From assembly GCF_004005965.1 (NCBI RefSeq), contig NZ_SACY01000003.1:434001-498000 (forward strand): 64,000 nucleotides of DNA, written 5' to 3'. The position numbers and the translations under genes are program-made. Of the stretch, positions 7,508-17,286 are shown piece by piece. The first letter of the stretch is position 1, and every line of letters starts with the position of its first letter. This DNA is from Sandaracinomonas limnophila. Lineage in GTDB: Bacteria > Bacteroidota > Bacteroidia > Cytophagales > Spirosomataceae. Below the pieces are notes generated by a model. That model saw nothing but the letters and a program-made list of their open reading frames with translations, searched no databases and was not told where the DNA came from.

Positions 7508-8357
7508 AGAAGTAGTTGGTATTTTAGGAATCGGTTTAATTGGAGGTTCAATGGCACTGGATTTGAAAAAATCTGGGTGGGCAAAAAAGTGTATTGGAAT
7601 TGACACAGGTAGAAAAAATCAAAAACGAGCCTTAGAATTAGGCTTGATTGATGAATTAAAACCATTGGAAGTTGCACTAAAGGAACTAACGGTTTTAATT
7701 ATTGCTGTTCCTGTGGATAATCTGGTGGCTGCATTGCCTGAAATCCTGAATAAATTAAATCCTAATCAGGTTGTAATAGAAGTTGGTTCTACCAAAACTC
7801 CTATTTACGAGGCGATCAAAAATCACCCAAAAAGAAAACAATTTGTCAGCACACACCCGATGGCCGGAACGGAATTTTCAGGACCAGAAGCTGCTTTTGA
7901 GGGACTTTTCAAAAACAAACGCGCTGTTATTTGCGACGAGGAATTGAGTGATGTTGATTTGGTAAAACGAATTGAAGACCTCTACCAAACTGGCTTAGGA
8001 ATGAATTTGATTTACATGGATTCCATCTCGCATGATGTCCATACGGCCTATATATCGCATATTTCACACATCTGTTCTTTTGCCTTGGCCAATACCGTTT
8101 TGGAAAAAGAAAAAGATGAGAAACGTATTTTCGAATTAGCCTCCACAGGTTTCGAATCAACCGTTCGTTTGGCCAAATCATCTCCAGAAACGTGGATTCA
8201 GATTTTTCACCAAAATCAAGAAAATTTATTGGATGTTTTGGATGAGTATATCAATACCCTGCTAAAATACAAAGGACTCCTTTTAGCTGGCAGTTATGAA
8301 AAGTTAAAAGAAGAGTTAGAGAAGGCAAATGATATTAAAAGAGTGCTAAAAGGCTAA
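7497..8357 (+). CDS. tyrA: Prephenate dehydrogenase
   Basis: A 286-residue TyrA that oxidatively decarboxylates prephenate to 4-hydroxyphenylpyruvate using NAD(P). The Rossmann motif is GILGIGLIGGS (8-18), STHPMAGTEFSGP carries the conserved substrate-site histidine, and SHDVHTAYISHISH forms part of the helical dimer domain. No ACT or chorismate mutase domain is fused, so feedback control by an ACT domain is absent here and regulation may rest on the upstream attenuator. Its ATG overlaps the aminotransferase. Its TAA stop is supplied by the first bases of a palindromic repeat. Confidence 0.93.
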   Translation: MDSKEVVGILGIGLIGGSMALDLKKSGWAKKCIGIDTGRKNQKRALELGLIDELKPLEVALKELTVLIIAVPVDNLVAALPEILNKLNPNQVVIEVGSTKTPIYEAIKNHPKRKQFVSTHPMAGTEFSGPEAAFEGLFKNKRAVICDEELSDVDLVKRIEDLYQTGLGMNLIYMDSISHDVHTAYISHISHICSFALANTVLEKEKDEKRIFELASTGFESTVRLAKSSPETWIQIFHQNQENLLDVLDEYINTLLKYKGLLLAGSYEKLKEELEKANDIKRVLKG

Positions 8358-8419
8358 CCGCCCCCGGTCTCTTACCTCGGCCACCCCCTCCTTTCGAAGG
8401 AGGGGGCAGGGGGAGGTTA
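8355..8419. repeat. GC-rich palindromic repeat with inverted ends, copy 1
   Basis: A 65-bp element, very GC-rich in an AT-rich region. Its ends are inverted: TAACCGCCCCC at 8355-8365 against GGGGGAGGTTA at 8409-8419, differing at one base. The centre is the perfect inverted repeat CCCCCTCCTT/AAGGAGGGGG around a TCG loop. The stop codons of tyrA (8355-8357) and of the converging M1 peptidase (8417-8419) both fall in the end repeats. A related copy sits inside nuoI at 61104-61167. It may also act as a bidirectional hairpin, but there is no T tract. Confidence 0.75.
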
Positions 8420-10354
8420 ATTCTTCGGCTTCCAAGTATTATTCTTTGAATTAATATCTGGAAACACGTGATCTGGATCAATGGTAACTGATTTGATAGG
8501 TAACTTTGTGTTAACTTTAAATTCCCAAGTGCCTCCACGTTGCCAAATTTCTACTGGAAACTTCACACGTAATTTTTCACCACCAGCTACTTCTACATCT
8601 ACCTCCGCAGGCATTGCCATTTTCTCCATATTTTCAATCGTAATAATTGCACCCTTGGTTGGATCTTGCTCTATGTATGAAACACCTTTAACAGACTGAT
8701 CCAATTTCCATAACTCATAGAACCATGGTCTCCAGAACCAACCTAAATCTTCACCAGCACCATCTTCGATTGACTTAAAGAAATCTAAAGGCGTTGGGTG
8801 TTTGAATGCCCAATTTTTAATATAATTTTTTAGAGCATAATCAAATCGATCTGGCCCTAAAATATTTTCACGCAAGATGCGTAAACCAAATCCAGGTTTG
8901 TTATAGGCCTCCCAACCTAAATTATTGGCTTGAATCACATCAGGAATACTTAAAATTGGGTCAGCATTTTCTCTGAATAAACGCGGTGCAATTTGGTGCA
9001 TATCAAACTTTCTGTTCTTGAATTCACCCTTATTGAAGGCATCCATTGAATAGAAATTGATAAAGGTATTGAAACCTTCATCCATCCAAGCGAACTTACG
9101 CTCGTTTGAACCCACAATCATTGGAAACCAGTTGTGTCCAAATTCATGATCAATCACACCAAACAATCCTGCTGCTTTTGCATCCTGTCCACAGAATACA
9201 ATACCTGGATATTCCATTCCAGATACCGTTCCACCAACGTTTGTAGCAGCTGGATACGTAAACTCATACAACCAATTAGAATAATATTCGATGGATGCCT
9301 TCACAAACTCCGTTGAACGCTCATATCCATTGCTTCCAATCGACTCCTTTGGATAAGCAGAAATAGCTAAAATTTTCTTTCCTGAAGGCAAATTGATTTT
9401 TGCAGCATCAATGATAAAGGCTTTTGACGTTGCAAAAGCGACGTCGCGCGCATTTTGACACTTAAACCTCCAGGTTAAAGAACCTTTAGATGGTCGAGAT
9501 GCAGCATCATTTAATTCTGATTCAGAACGAATAGCAACTGTTTTATCTGAATTTGCTGCCTGTGCCCAACGTTTTGTTTGCTCTGAAGTATACACTTCAG
9601 AGGTGTTCATCAACTCTCCTGACCCAACTACAATATGTGATGCAGGCACCGTAATGTTGTACTCAAAATTTCCGTATTCCAAATAAAATTCACCTGCACC
9701 TAAATAGGGAAGCACATTCCAACCTTCAATGTCATCATACACACACATTCTTGGGAACCACTGGGCAATGGTATAAATCGGACCATTTTTTGTTTCTTGA
9801 ATACCCATTCTATCCGATCCATCTTTTGGAATAGTGAAAGAATAAGCTACTTTAACTTTTACCACGCCCACTTTTTCAGCCATTGGTTGCGCCAAACGAA
9901 TTTGCATACGTGTATCTTCCACCAAATAATTAGCAGGTTTTCCGTCGATTGACACATTGCTAATGGTATAACCTCCATTGAAATCTAAGTTACCAAAACG
10001 TCCACCTGTTACAGGAGTTGTTTTACCGCCTCTCGATTGCGTATTGAATGAATTTTGATCCAATTGCAACCACAAATAATTTAACTTGTCTGGAGAAGCA
10101 TTTTTATAGGTAATTTCAACCTCACCTGTTACCGAATTATTTTCATCGTTCAAGGTAGCCGAAATTTTATAATCTGCTGAGTTTTGCCAATAAGCTGGAC
10201 CTGGGGCACCAGAACCCGAACGTTGTGGCGAATTATATTGATAATTCCATAAGGGATGGAATAAGTCGTATTGACTATAATTAGAATTTTTTTGAGCAAA
10301 AAGGGAAATGGTAGATACCAATGCCGCAATTACCAAGATGCTTTTTTTCAACAT
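8417..10354 (-). CDS. Secreted M1-family zinc metallopeptidase
   Basis: A 645-residue exported protein with a signal peptide ending in ISLFAQ at about residue 21. An N-terminal M1-like beta domain is followed by the gluzincin catalytic domain. The exopeptidase-type motif is GMEYPG (residues 379-384) and the zinc site is HEFGH (His403, Glu404, His407) with Glu426 in WMDEGF. The protein would trim N-terminal residues from peptides in the periplasm or outside. A C-terminal type IX sorting domain is not evident. It converges on tyrA across the palindromic repeat; the upstream gene on its strand is an acyl-CoA dehydrogenase 31 nt away. The peptide specificity is unknown. Confidence 0.9.
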   Translation of the reverse strand: MLKKSILVIAALVSTISLFAQKNSNYSQYDLFHPLWNYQYNSPQRSGSGAPGPAYWQNSADYKISATLNDENNSVTGEVEITYKNASPDKLNYLWLQLDQNSFNTQSRGGKTTPVTGGRFGNLDFNGGYTISNVSIDGKPANYLVEDTRMQIRLAQPMAEKVGVVKVKVAYSFTIPKDGSDRMGIQETKNGPIYTIAQWFPRMCVYDDIEGWNVLPYLGAGEFYLEYGNFEYNITVPASHIVVGSGELMNTSEVYTSEQTKRWAQAANSDKTVAIRSESELNDAASRPSKGSLTWRFKCQNARDVAFATSKAFIIDAAKINLPSGKKILAISAYPKESIGSNGYERSTEFVKASIEYYSNWLYEFTYPAATNVGGTVSGMEYPGIVFCGQDAKAAGLFGVIDHEFGHNWFPMIVGSNERKFAWMDEGFNTFINFYSMDAFNKGEFKNRKFDMHQIAPRLFRENADPILSIPDVIQANNLGWEAYNKPGFGLRILRENILGPDRFDYALKNYIKNWAFKHPTPLDFFKSIEDGAGEDLGWFWRPWFYELWKLDQSVKGVSYIEQDPTKGAIITIENMEKMAMPAEVDVEVAGGEKLRVKFPVEIWQRGGTWEFKVNTKLPIKSVTIDPDHVFPDINSKNNTWKPKN

Positions 10355-10385
10355 AGTTTAAATTGTTAATGAATTTTAAAGTTAA

Positions 10386-12167
10386 TTAAAAAATGGTTAA
10401 TATTTCATCATCCATTAACCGCTCATAAAGCCCCAAAGCCTTTGGTACTTCATAGTGGTAAAAGAATTTCATCGTATGAATTTTATCCAAGTAAAATGAT
10501 TTGTCCTCGGAATGAACTTCAGAATTTTTTAATTTTTGATGGGCAACTATTCCCTGTTTTAACCATTGCCAAGCCACCATATTTAGCCCAAAAAGTTCCA
10601 TATATAACGAAGAATCAGCCAAGAACTCTTCGATTTTTCCAGCGGCAGCCATGGATAATTTGTGCATGGTCACTTGTCCTAATTTAGAAATAGATGCTTC
10701 TAACTTTTCCGCATATTTAACCAATTCAGGAACATTTTTTGCCTCTGCAATTTCGGCCTGAATAAGTTTGGTTAATTCTTTTAGTGCCTTTCCATTATGT
10801 GAGGGCACTTCTCTTCCCAATAAAGTCAAGCCATGAATTCCGGTAGTTCCTTCATAAATGGAGAAAATTCGCATATCCCGAGCCATTTGTTCCAGCGGAA
10901 AATCTTCTGTATAACCATATCCACCCAAAACCTGCAAACCTAAATTCACAGATTCTATACCTTTTTCGGCAGGATAGGTCTTAGCCACTGGCGTCATTAA
11001 ATTGAGCAACAATTCATAGGTTTCCTTTTCTTCTCCTTCGCTGCATTTCGACAAATCGTCCCATAAAAAACACTGGAACAACAATCCCATAGCGCCTTCA
11101 AAAATTGCCTTTTGCGCATATAACATGCGTTGAACATCAGGATGTTTTTGAATTAAAACAGGTGCTGCTTCTGGATTTTTATTACTCACTGGTCTCCCCT
11201 GCGCCCTTTCTGATGCATATTGTTTGGCAAAATGATAGGCAGCAGAAGAAATGTAAGCACCACCCAAACCAACACCCAAACGAGCTTCGTTCATCATTTG
11301 GAACATATACATCAATCCTTTATTGGCTTCACCCACTAAAAATCCAATACTCTCTCCATCATCACCAAACGATAAATGCAAGGCAGGCGTTGCTTTTTGT
11401 CCCATTTTATGAAACACACCAATAGACTTCACAAAATTGGTTTTCAATTGTCCGGAAGCATCTTCCAAACGCTTAGGAACCACAAAAAGTGAAATCCCTT
11501 TGGTTCCCTTTGGAGCGCCATCGATACGGGCCAATACCAAATGAATAATATTTTCAGAGAACTGATTGTCTCCTCCAGAAATAAATATCTTTTGTCCCTT
11601 GATGGAATAGGAACCATTATCCAAAGGTTTTGCAGAAGTAACAACATCATTCAAAGATGAACCCGCTTGCGGTTCGGTTAGGCACATGGTACCTGTCCAC
11701 TTGCCCGAAAGCATCTTTTGCACATATTTTTCCTGTAATTCCTGTGAACCAAACGAGGCAATCAAATGGGCAGCGCCATTGCTTAATCCGGAAAACATAA
11801 TCACGGAATTATTGGCCGCCCCGCGAATAAACTCGCTGGCTCCACCCACCATGGCAGGCAATTGTTGTCCCCCTTTTTCTAAGGAGAAGGTAGCGCCAAT
11901 CAATCCTGCCTCACCCATTTCTTTCAGATAGGCTTCGATTTCTGGTAATACTTGCACGGTATCACCCACTAATTCGGCTTGTTTCCGATCGCCTGGGACA
12001 AACATCGGTCGTAGATGTCGCTCAGCAATAGCCTCAGCAGTATCTAATACCATATCAAACATATCGGGAGCATAATCTGCGTAGTATGGATAATTGCACA
12101 GATTTCCGTATTCAAAAACTTCTTTTAAGATAAAATCAAGGTTCCGACGATCATATTCCTTTGCCAT
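10386..12167 (-). CDS. Acyl-CoA dehydrogenase family protein with C-terminal extension
   Basis: A 593-residue flavoprotein of the long bacterial ACAD type (similar in layout to DmdC/FadE-like enzymes). MCLTEPQAGSSL near 161-172 and the SGGDNQFSENIIH segment form the FAD and substrate site. QVLGGYGYTEDFPLEQ is the FAD-binding helix region, and the catalytic Glu is in IYEGTTGIHG near residue 440. The last 130 residues form the extra helical domain (PF12806 type) absent from 380-residue ACADs. It oxidises an acyl-CoA at the alpha-beta bond; the chain length is unknown. A -7 element (TACATTTG on its strand) lies 23-30 nt upstream. No partner electron transfer flavoprotein gene is nearby. Confidence 0.88.
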   Translation of the reverse strand: MAKEYDRRNLDFILKEVFEYGNLCNYPYYADYAPDMFDMVLDTAEAIAERHLRPMFVPGDRKQAELVGDTVQVLPEIEAYLKEMGEAGLIGATFSLEKGGQQLPAMVGGASEFIRGAANNSVIMFSGLSNGAAHLIASFGSQELQEKYVQKMLSGKWTGTMCLTEPQAGSSLNDVVTSAKPLDNGSYSIKGQKIFISGGDNQFSENIIHLVLARIDGAPKGTKGISLFVVPKRLEDASGQLKTNFVKSIGVFHKMGQKATPALHLSFGDDGESIGFLVGEANKGLMYMFQMMNEARLGVGLGGAYISSAAYHFAKQYASERAQGRPVSNKNPEAAPVLIQKHPDVQRMLYAQKAIFEGAMGLLFQCFLWDDLSKCSEGEEKETYELLLNLMTPVAKTYPAEKGIESVNLGLQVLGGYGYTEDFPLEQMARDMRIFSIYEGTTGIHGLTLLGREVPSHNGKALKELTKLIQAEIAEAKNVPELVKYAEKLEASISKLGQVTMHKLSMAAAGKIEEFLADSSLYMELFGLNMVAWQWLKQGIVAHQKLKNSEVHSEDKSFYLDKIHTMKFFYHYEVPKALGLYERLMDDEILTIF

Positions 12168-12189
12168 AGCATTTGTGATTTAATAAAAA

Positions 12190-12197
12190 CAAATGTA
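12190..12197 (-). promoter_or_regulatory. Candidate -7 promoter element of the acyl-CoA dehydrogenase gene
   Basis: Read on the minus strand this is TACATTTG, an exact TAnnTTTG match, 23 nt upstream of the ATG at 12167. The -33 element is not clear. Confidence 0.45.
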
Positions 12198-12224
12198 GGA
12201 AAAAAATGTATGCAAGCATACTAA

Positions 12225-13283
12225 TTATTCAGGTATTGTAAAACCTAAATTATAAGGAACCCAAGAGGCTTTTCGACAATCATTCAATACATAATTTTTG
12301 TATCGAACATTGTTAAATTCAACGTATTGGACAAGTTTTTGATAATACTCGTCTGGAATGCCATTGAATCGGTCAATATATAAACGAGATTTAGTCCGAG
12401 GGCTAACCACAAAGTATCCTAAAACTTGCTGATCAGGATTACTTGTACATTTTAAATTGCCTATTACTTGAGCGGGAATTTTATCAAATAATCCTCCTCC
12501 TACTTGTCTTTGTTCTTCTAAACGTTTCCAGTAAGTATACAAATTGGCATCAATGTGATACAAATCAAACTGAATTACCCAATCGGTAAAATCATGGTAA
12601 TTTACCGATGCCGTTTCTAAAGAAATCTCTTGTCCATCCAACAAAAAGTCGTTTTGCAAAATAGGTTGAGAATTAGGCGGAGCCGACCAACACTTACAAA
12701 AACAAGGTGGAACAGGTTGGGGCGGTGGCGGGGGTTCGGGGCAAGTAGTTAAAAACTGGTTGAAATCTTGTCGCTTTATAAAATAATAATCTTGAGTATT
12801 TTTGGGATCTTTTATCTTTAACTTAACATCAAAAAACATATTTTCAACCTTTTCAGCTGGTACAAATTTTGACTCCAATTGACTAAATAAAATGGGCTGC
12901 ATCATTTTTTCAACAGATGATTCGATCTGTAAGCCATCAATTGTTTGAATTTTCAATTGATAGGTATTGCCTACTTTACCCTTGAAATTTGCAGGGGTCT
13001 TATAAACTCCTAAACTTGTTTCAAGTAGGTTAATTACATTTGTACCATTTTCCAATAAAATTACTTTTGCCTTAGAAACTGCCTGCCCCGTAAATTGTGA
13101 AACATCATAAGCAGTATAACCGGAAGTATAATTAATTCGAAAAATATAAGGTCCTGAAATATCCGTAACCTCACCATACGCCACAATTGCAGTACTTAAG
13201 TTTTGTGTTTTAAAATCGAATATCTCTGTTTCACAACTCCAAAGAAAACTCACCAAGAAAAGTAAAAGCAATTTTATTTTCAT
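12225..13283 (-). CDS. DUF4249-family outer-membrane lipoprotein
   Basis: A 352-residue predicted lipoprotein (lipobox LWSC, Cys17). The N-terminal region (STAIVAYGEVTDISGPYIFRI) and the placement next to a TonB receptor are typical of DUF4249, a Bacteroidota family of unknown function that accompanies TonB-dependent receptors, as SusD does SusC. An unusual proline/cysteine segment occurs at 181-203: Cys181, five consecutive prolines, then CFCKC at 194-198. The ATG overlaps the receptor stop by 1 nt, so the two are translationally coupled. It is last in a five-gene operon. The likely role is capping the receptor and contacting its ligand on the cell surface; this is inferred from the pairing. 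Confidence 0.82.
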   Translation of the reverse strand: MKIKLLLLFLVSFLWSCETEIFDFKTQNLSTAIVAYGEVTDISGPYIFRINYTSGYTAYDVSQFTGQAVSKAKVILLENGTNVINLLETSLGVYKTPANFKGKVGNTYQLKIQTIDGLQIESSVEKMMQPILFSQLESKFVPAEKVENMFFDVKLKIKDPKNTQDYYFIKRQDFNQFLTTCPEPPPPPQPVPPCFCKCWSAPPNSQPILQNDFLLDGQEISLETASVNYHDFTDWVIQFDLYHIDANLYTYWKRLEEQRQVGGGLFDKIPAQVIGNLKCTSNPDQQVLGYFVVSPRTKSRLYIDRFNGIPDEYYQKLVQYVEFNNVRYKNYVLNDCRKASWVPYNLGFTIPE

Positions 13284-15787
13284 TAGAATTTCAATTGGTA
13301 GGTTAATGAAGGTATGGCTGCAGCTAAAACTGAAAGTTCATAAGCTTTGGCTTGATTAATTTTGCCGGTTGAGGACCGGAAAAATACAGAATATACATTG
13401 GCCCGAGATAGCAAATTGTAAATTGAGAAATTCCAACTTTGCTCATAATTCGCATTTCTCTTAGCATCAATAGTAATTCCTACATCTAAGCGCATTAAAT
13501 AAGGTATTCTTTCTTGATTTCGAAGCGTAAAACTCGGACTTGAATAACCATCTAAAAGTGGAGCAATGGTATTTGGCTCTAAAAAAGTAAAAGTTTGTCC
13601 ATTATATACATAAGAACGAGTTCCTAAACCACTGCGAGGAAATAGGCCTTGATTGTATCCATAATCATATATTTCTGAAAAGGCATATAATTTATATCGA
13701 CCATTGGGATAGGTAATTGGTCGGCCTGATGAATAATTAAAATTGGCTTGAAAAGAAAACCTGTTACTCAACCGATGATTCAACACAATTTTTAAACTAT
13801 GTGGCATATCAAAATTGGCAGGAAACTCTTGTCCAAAATTGGCTCCAATTTGATCTGAGGTTGGTAGGGCTTGTCGGAAACTTCTTGAATAGGTATAGGA
13901 AACCCACCCTGTAGTTCGTAAACCTCTAGATTTTTTTAACATCAATTCTGCTCCGTAAGACCGGCCGGTTGCATTCAATAAATCTGTTTCAACTGTTGGA
14001 TTCAAATACAAATTAGCGGCATCAACATAATCCACCACTTGATTGTATTTTTTATAATAAAACTCCAAAGAAGTTTCAAAAGAGCCTTTTTCTTCCAACT
14101 CATAATTGGAGAACCATCCTGCTGAAACTTGATCCACAACCTGAGGTTTTACATATTGGTCACTAAATTTCCAAATATCTACTGGAGAAATGGCCATGGT
14201 ATTGGATAATAAATGAACAAATTGTTGCATTCGATGGTAACCCATTTTAAAGGATTGTAATTTACCTAATTGGTAAACAAAGGAAAGTCGCGGCTCCAAA
14301 CCTGAATAAGATTTTATCAAATCTCCTGCTTCAAATTTTAGGGTATCTAATACAGAAGAGGCACTGCGAGGGAACCCCTCCTTATATTTCAATTTAACCG
14401 CTTCGCCATATAAACCATACATGGCATAACGGATTCCAGCTTGCATAGAAATTTTAGAATTTACCTGAAAAGTTCCATTTAAAAATAAAGACAACTCTTT
14501 AGCATTTTCAACTGGCATATAAAACGCTTGAATGATTGAATTGCCCGAATTAGGCAAAAAATCACCTTGTTTGTTTTTATACAAATTCAATTCAAAACCA
14601 CCTACAAATGACTTTTTTTCATCTGGCTCAAAACTTATTTCATCTTTAATTGAATTTTGTATCAAATTCGGATTCCAAATAAATTCCAATCCAGATTTTT
14701 TACCTTCAATCCCATAAGAATAATTATTATGAAAGGTCAATAAATTATTTGACCACTTGGAATTTAGTAGGGAATTAAATTGCAAACTCACGGCTCTTGT
14801 GTTCCAAAAATAGGAAGTATCCGTTCCAAATTTAAAAGCATCTCCGGTTTGATAATAGGAAACAGAAAGTTTATTTTTTGTATTGAAATGGTGTGAAATC
14901 TTCAAATTTAAATCGAAAAAATTGGCTCTACTTTTGGCAATAACTGGATTTGGGAAATAACTCAAATAAAAATCTGATAAGGATGCTCTTGCACCGAGAA
15001 GAATACTAGTTTTGTTTTTAATTAAGGGGCCATCCAAAACTATATTTGAAGAAAGTGGCCCAATACCTGTTTGAAAATTCCATTTATCTAAACTTCCTTC
15101 TTTCAATCGCACATCTAATACTGAAGAAGATCTTCCACCGTAATTGGAAGAAATTCCTCCTTTATAAAGGCTTAAATCAGAAACCACTTGGGAATTAAAT
15201 GCCGTAAAAAAACCAAATAAATGGGAGGTATTATACAAGGGTACACCATCCAATAAAACTAAATTTTGATCTACATTACCTCCTCGTACATTGAATCCTG
15301 AGGCACCTTCTCCAATGGTTGAAACACCCGGCAAAGCCAAAATACTACGAACAACATCCACCTCACCCAATAAAGTAGGCATTTTTTTCAAGGTTTTGCT
15401 CGACATCCTTTCAACCCCAGACAGTGGTCTTCTGATTTGGGTTTCACTTTTTTCTGAAGAAATTACAACTTCTTCTAATAGTTTTTCTGTGGGTTCTAAT
15501 GCAAAATCTACATTTACTGGACCATTTAAAATAATTTTTGCTGTTTTAAATTTATACCCTAATCGCCTCACAGTAATTTGATAGGTCCGTGCTGGTATCT
15601 GAATTGAAAAATCACCTAAAGAATCAGCAAAGGCCACAAAATTATATCCTGAAAAAAGAATGGTGGTACCCTCTAAAGCTGCGCCGGTTTGAACATCTTT
15701 AACCTTACCTGAAAACGTAAAATTGTTTTTTTGGGCATGGTTTGCAAAAAAAATAAATACAAAAAAAAGAATTAAAGAAGTCCTCAT
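13283..15787 (-). CDS. TonB-dependent receptor with carboxypeptidase-like N-terminal domain
   Basis: An 834-residue outer-membrane receptor with a signal peptide (to about FANHAQ), a CarboxypepD_reg-like beta domain (FSGKVKDVQTGAALEGTTI), a TonB-box region around LEEVVISS, and a plug domain (GVSTIGEGASGFNVRGGN, then LLDGVPLYNTSHLFGF). The beta-barrel ends in PSLTYQLKF, a terminal aromatic residue typical of barrels. It is smaller than SusC proteins and pairs with the DUF4249 lipoprotein downstream. Its start overlaps the stop of the cytochrome-VCBS gene in ATGA. It would import an unknown ligand with energy from TonB-ExbBD. Confidence 0.88.
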   Translation of the reverse strand: MRTSLILFFVFIFFANHAQKNNFTFSGKVKDVQTGAALEGTTILFSGYNFVAFADSLGDFSIQIPARTYQITVRRLGYKFKTAKIILNGPVNVDFALEPTEKLLEEVVISSEKSETQIRRPLSGVERMSSKTLKKMPTLLGEVDVVRSILALPGVSTIGEGASGFNVRGGNVDQNLVLLDGVPLYNTSHLFGFFTAFNSQVVSDLSLYKGGISSNYGGRSSSVLDVRLKEGSLDKWNFQTGIGPLSSNIVLDGPLIKNKTSILLGARASLSDFYLSYFPNPVIAKSRANFFDLNLKISHHFNTKNKLSVSYYQTGDAFKFGTDTSYFWNTRAVSLQFNSLLNSKWSNNLLTFHNNYSYGIEGKKSGLEFIWNPNLIQNSIKDEISFEPDEKKSFVGGFELNLYKNKQGDFLPNSGNSIIQAFYMPVENAKELSLFLNGTFQVNSKISMQAGIRYAMYGLYGEAVKLKYKEGFPRSASSVLDTLKFEAGDLIKSYSGLEPRLSFVYQLGKLQSFKMGYHRMQQFVHLLSNTMAISPVDIWKFSDQYVKPQVVDQVSAGWFSNYELEEKGSFETSLEFYYKKYNQVVDYVDAANLYLNPTVETDLLNATGRSYGAELMLKKSRGLRTTGWVSYTYSRSFRQALPTSDQIGANFGQEFPANFDMPHSLKIVLNHRLSNRFSFQANFNYSSGRPITYPNGRYKLYAFSEIYDYGYNQGLFPRSGLGTRSYVYNGQTFTFLEPNTIAPLLDGYSSPSFTLRNQERIPYLMRLDVGITIDAKRNANYEQSWNFSIYNLLSRANVYSVFFRSSTGKINQAKAYELSVLAAAIPSLTYQLKF

Positions 15788-17286
15788 TTTGTTTTATTTC
15801 TTAAAATCAACAAACCTTTAGCATTTTTCCATGCTGGATCAAATGCCCCTTGAGGAAATTTTGCAACGGCATGACTGCCTAAAACAATATCTAAATCACC
15901 ATCCCCATCAACATCTCCAGTATCCATTACCGACCATCGGCCTAAGTGTTGAATAGGTAAACTAAATTCCTGAAATGATTTTTTTACATTTTCAAAATAA
16001 ATGAATCCTTCCTCTCCTCTTTTTTCAACATCTGGAAATAAAGCAATGGAAACCATATCTAAATCCTTATCTCCATCAAAATCGCCTAACATTACTTTTG
16101 TCGCACCATTTTGTTGGTAAAAATTCTTTTGTTTGAAAACAAAATTTCCGCTGTTTTCATACACATACACCCCATGATAAGGTTTAAAAATTGTTGAAAA
16201 ATCAGCATTATCTCCAGCTGTACAAACAATATCTAAATCACCATCTTGGTCAATATCTCCCATATCAAAAGAGCTTGTTCCTTGAATAGATGGGAATCGA
16301 AGCAGAATTTGCTCATCAAATTGGAGATTTCCTTTATTAATATATTTGATGATTCGCTCATCACCTTGGGCAAATAAGGCAATTAAATCTAAGCGATTAT
16401 CTCCATTCAAATCTTTGGCAATCACATGTGTAGCACCTGTTTGAGCAGTAATAATATTTCTTTTCCAATTGGTACCAATTTTCTTCCACACAGATAATCC
16501 ACCTTCCTTAAATCCAAATTCACAACTAATCAGTTCTTCTTCAGGATTTGAATCTAGATTTTTAGCAATTACTTCAATCGGACGATTAAGTGATTTTATT
16601 ACATCTTTTGAAATTTTTCCGACATTAAATGCATCGACCGAACCTACTACATCTGGATTTGCCTGAGTGGTGGTCCCAATAAATGTGTACAAATAATTTC
16701 CATTGAAACCATCAACATGCGTTAATGCATTTTGATCTTCTAAAGAATTCAACACTTTTCCCTCAGAATTAAGAGTCCAAATGACACGATTCGATTGGTC
16801 TCCGGCAATAATTTTTTTAGCTTTTTCATCAATTCGAACAGCTGTAAAATTAGGAATAGTGCCATTAGATTTCCCAATTGGCAAATCTTCTACTGCAAAC
16901 ATGTTCTTTTTTTCTGGGAGGTTCTCGTATGCTGGGTGACTTAATTCCATAGGGGCCTTTTCTAAATAATAGGCCTTAATTTTCTCCCAATCCGCATCAC
17001 TTAACATTTGGCTTCCCGGTTGCATTATTGCATAATCCGACAAGGGTTTTTCCAAAGCATCTATTTCCTTTGAAACTCCCAGCATTATTCCCATGTAAGG
17101 TAATGTAGAATACTGCCAGACATTTTTGGGCAAAATGTCTGGCTGAGGCAATAAATGGCAAGACCCACAATATTGCTTTGCCAATTGCTCTCCTTCTTCA
17201 ACATTTTTATTACAAGAAAGCAAACTAATTTCTAGAATTAGTAAATAAACAAATAGGCCAATTATAAATTGAAATTTATATCTCAT
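15784..17286 (-). CDS. Lipoprotein with cytochrome c motif and FG-GAP/VCBS propeller
   Basis: A 500-residue predicted lipoprotein (SLLSC, Cys25). Soon after the lipid anchor comes a c-type heme motif CGSCH (Cys40, Cys43, His44) in a short domain containing candidate distal ligand methionines in LPYMGIML. The remainder is a beta-propeller with FG-GAP/VCBS repeats and calcium-type loops such as DIDQDGDLD, DFDGDKDLD and DVDGDGDLD. It overlaps the upstream giant VCBS gene by 1 nt and the downstream TonB receptor by 4 nt. The heme motif suggests electron transfer or redox sensing at the cell surface or in the periplasm. The role is unknown; the motifs are seen directly. Confidence 0.8.
   Translation of the reverse strand: MRYKFQFIIGLFVYLLILEISLLSCNKNVEEGEQLAKQYCGSCHLLPQPDILPKNVWQYSTLPYMGIMLGVSKEIDALEKPLSDYAIMQPGSQMLSDADWEKIKAYYLEKAPMELSHPAYENLPEKKNMFAVEDLPIGKSNGTIPNFTAVRIDEKAKKIIAGDQSNRVIWTLNSEGKVLNSLEDQNALTHVDGFNGNYLYTFIGTTTQANPDVVGSVDAFNVGKISKDVIKSLNRPIEVIAKNLDSNPEEELISCEFGFKEGGLSVWKKIGTNWKRNIITAQTGATHVIAKDLNGDNRLDLIALFAQGDERIIKYINKGNLQFDEQILLRFPSIQGTSSFDMGDIDQDGDLDIVCTAGDNADFSTIFKPYHGVYVYENSGNFVFKQKNFYQQNGATKVMLGDFDGDKDLDMVSIALFPDVEKRGEEGFIYFENVKKSFQEFSLPIQHLGRWSVMDTGDVDGDGDLDIVLGSHAVAKFPQGAFDPAWKNAKGLLILRNKTK

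Noticed and set aside
8355-8419. The GC-rich palindrome as a simple bidirectional terminator
   Set aside because: There is no T tract on either strand and a related copy lies within a coding frame, so a repeat element is the better explanation, though a side effect on termination is possible.
11105-11425. A 106-codon plus-strand frame opposite the acyl-CoA dehydrogenase
   Set aside because: The gene on the minus strand is complete and family-typical. The antisense frame has no recognisable domain, start signal or context.
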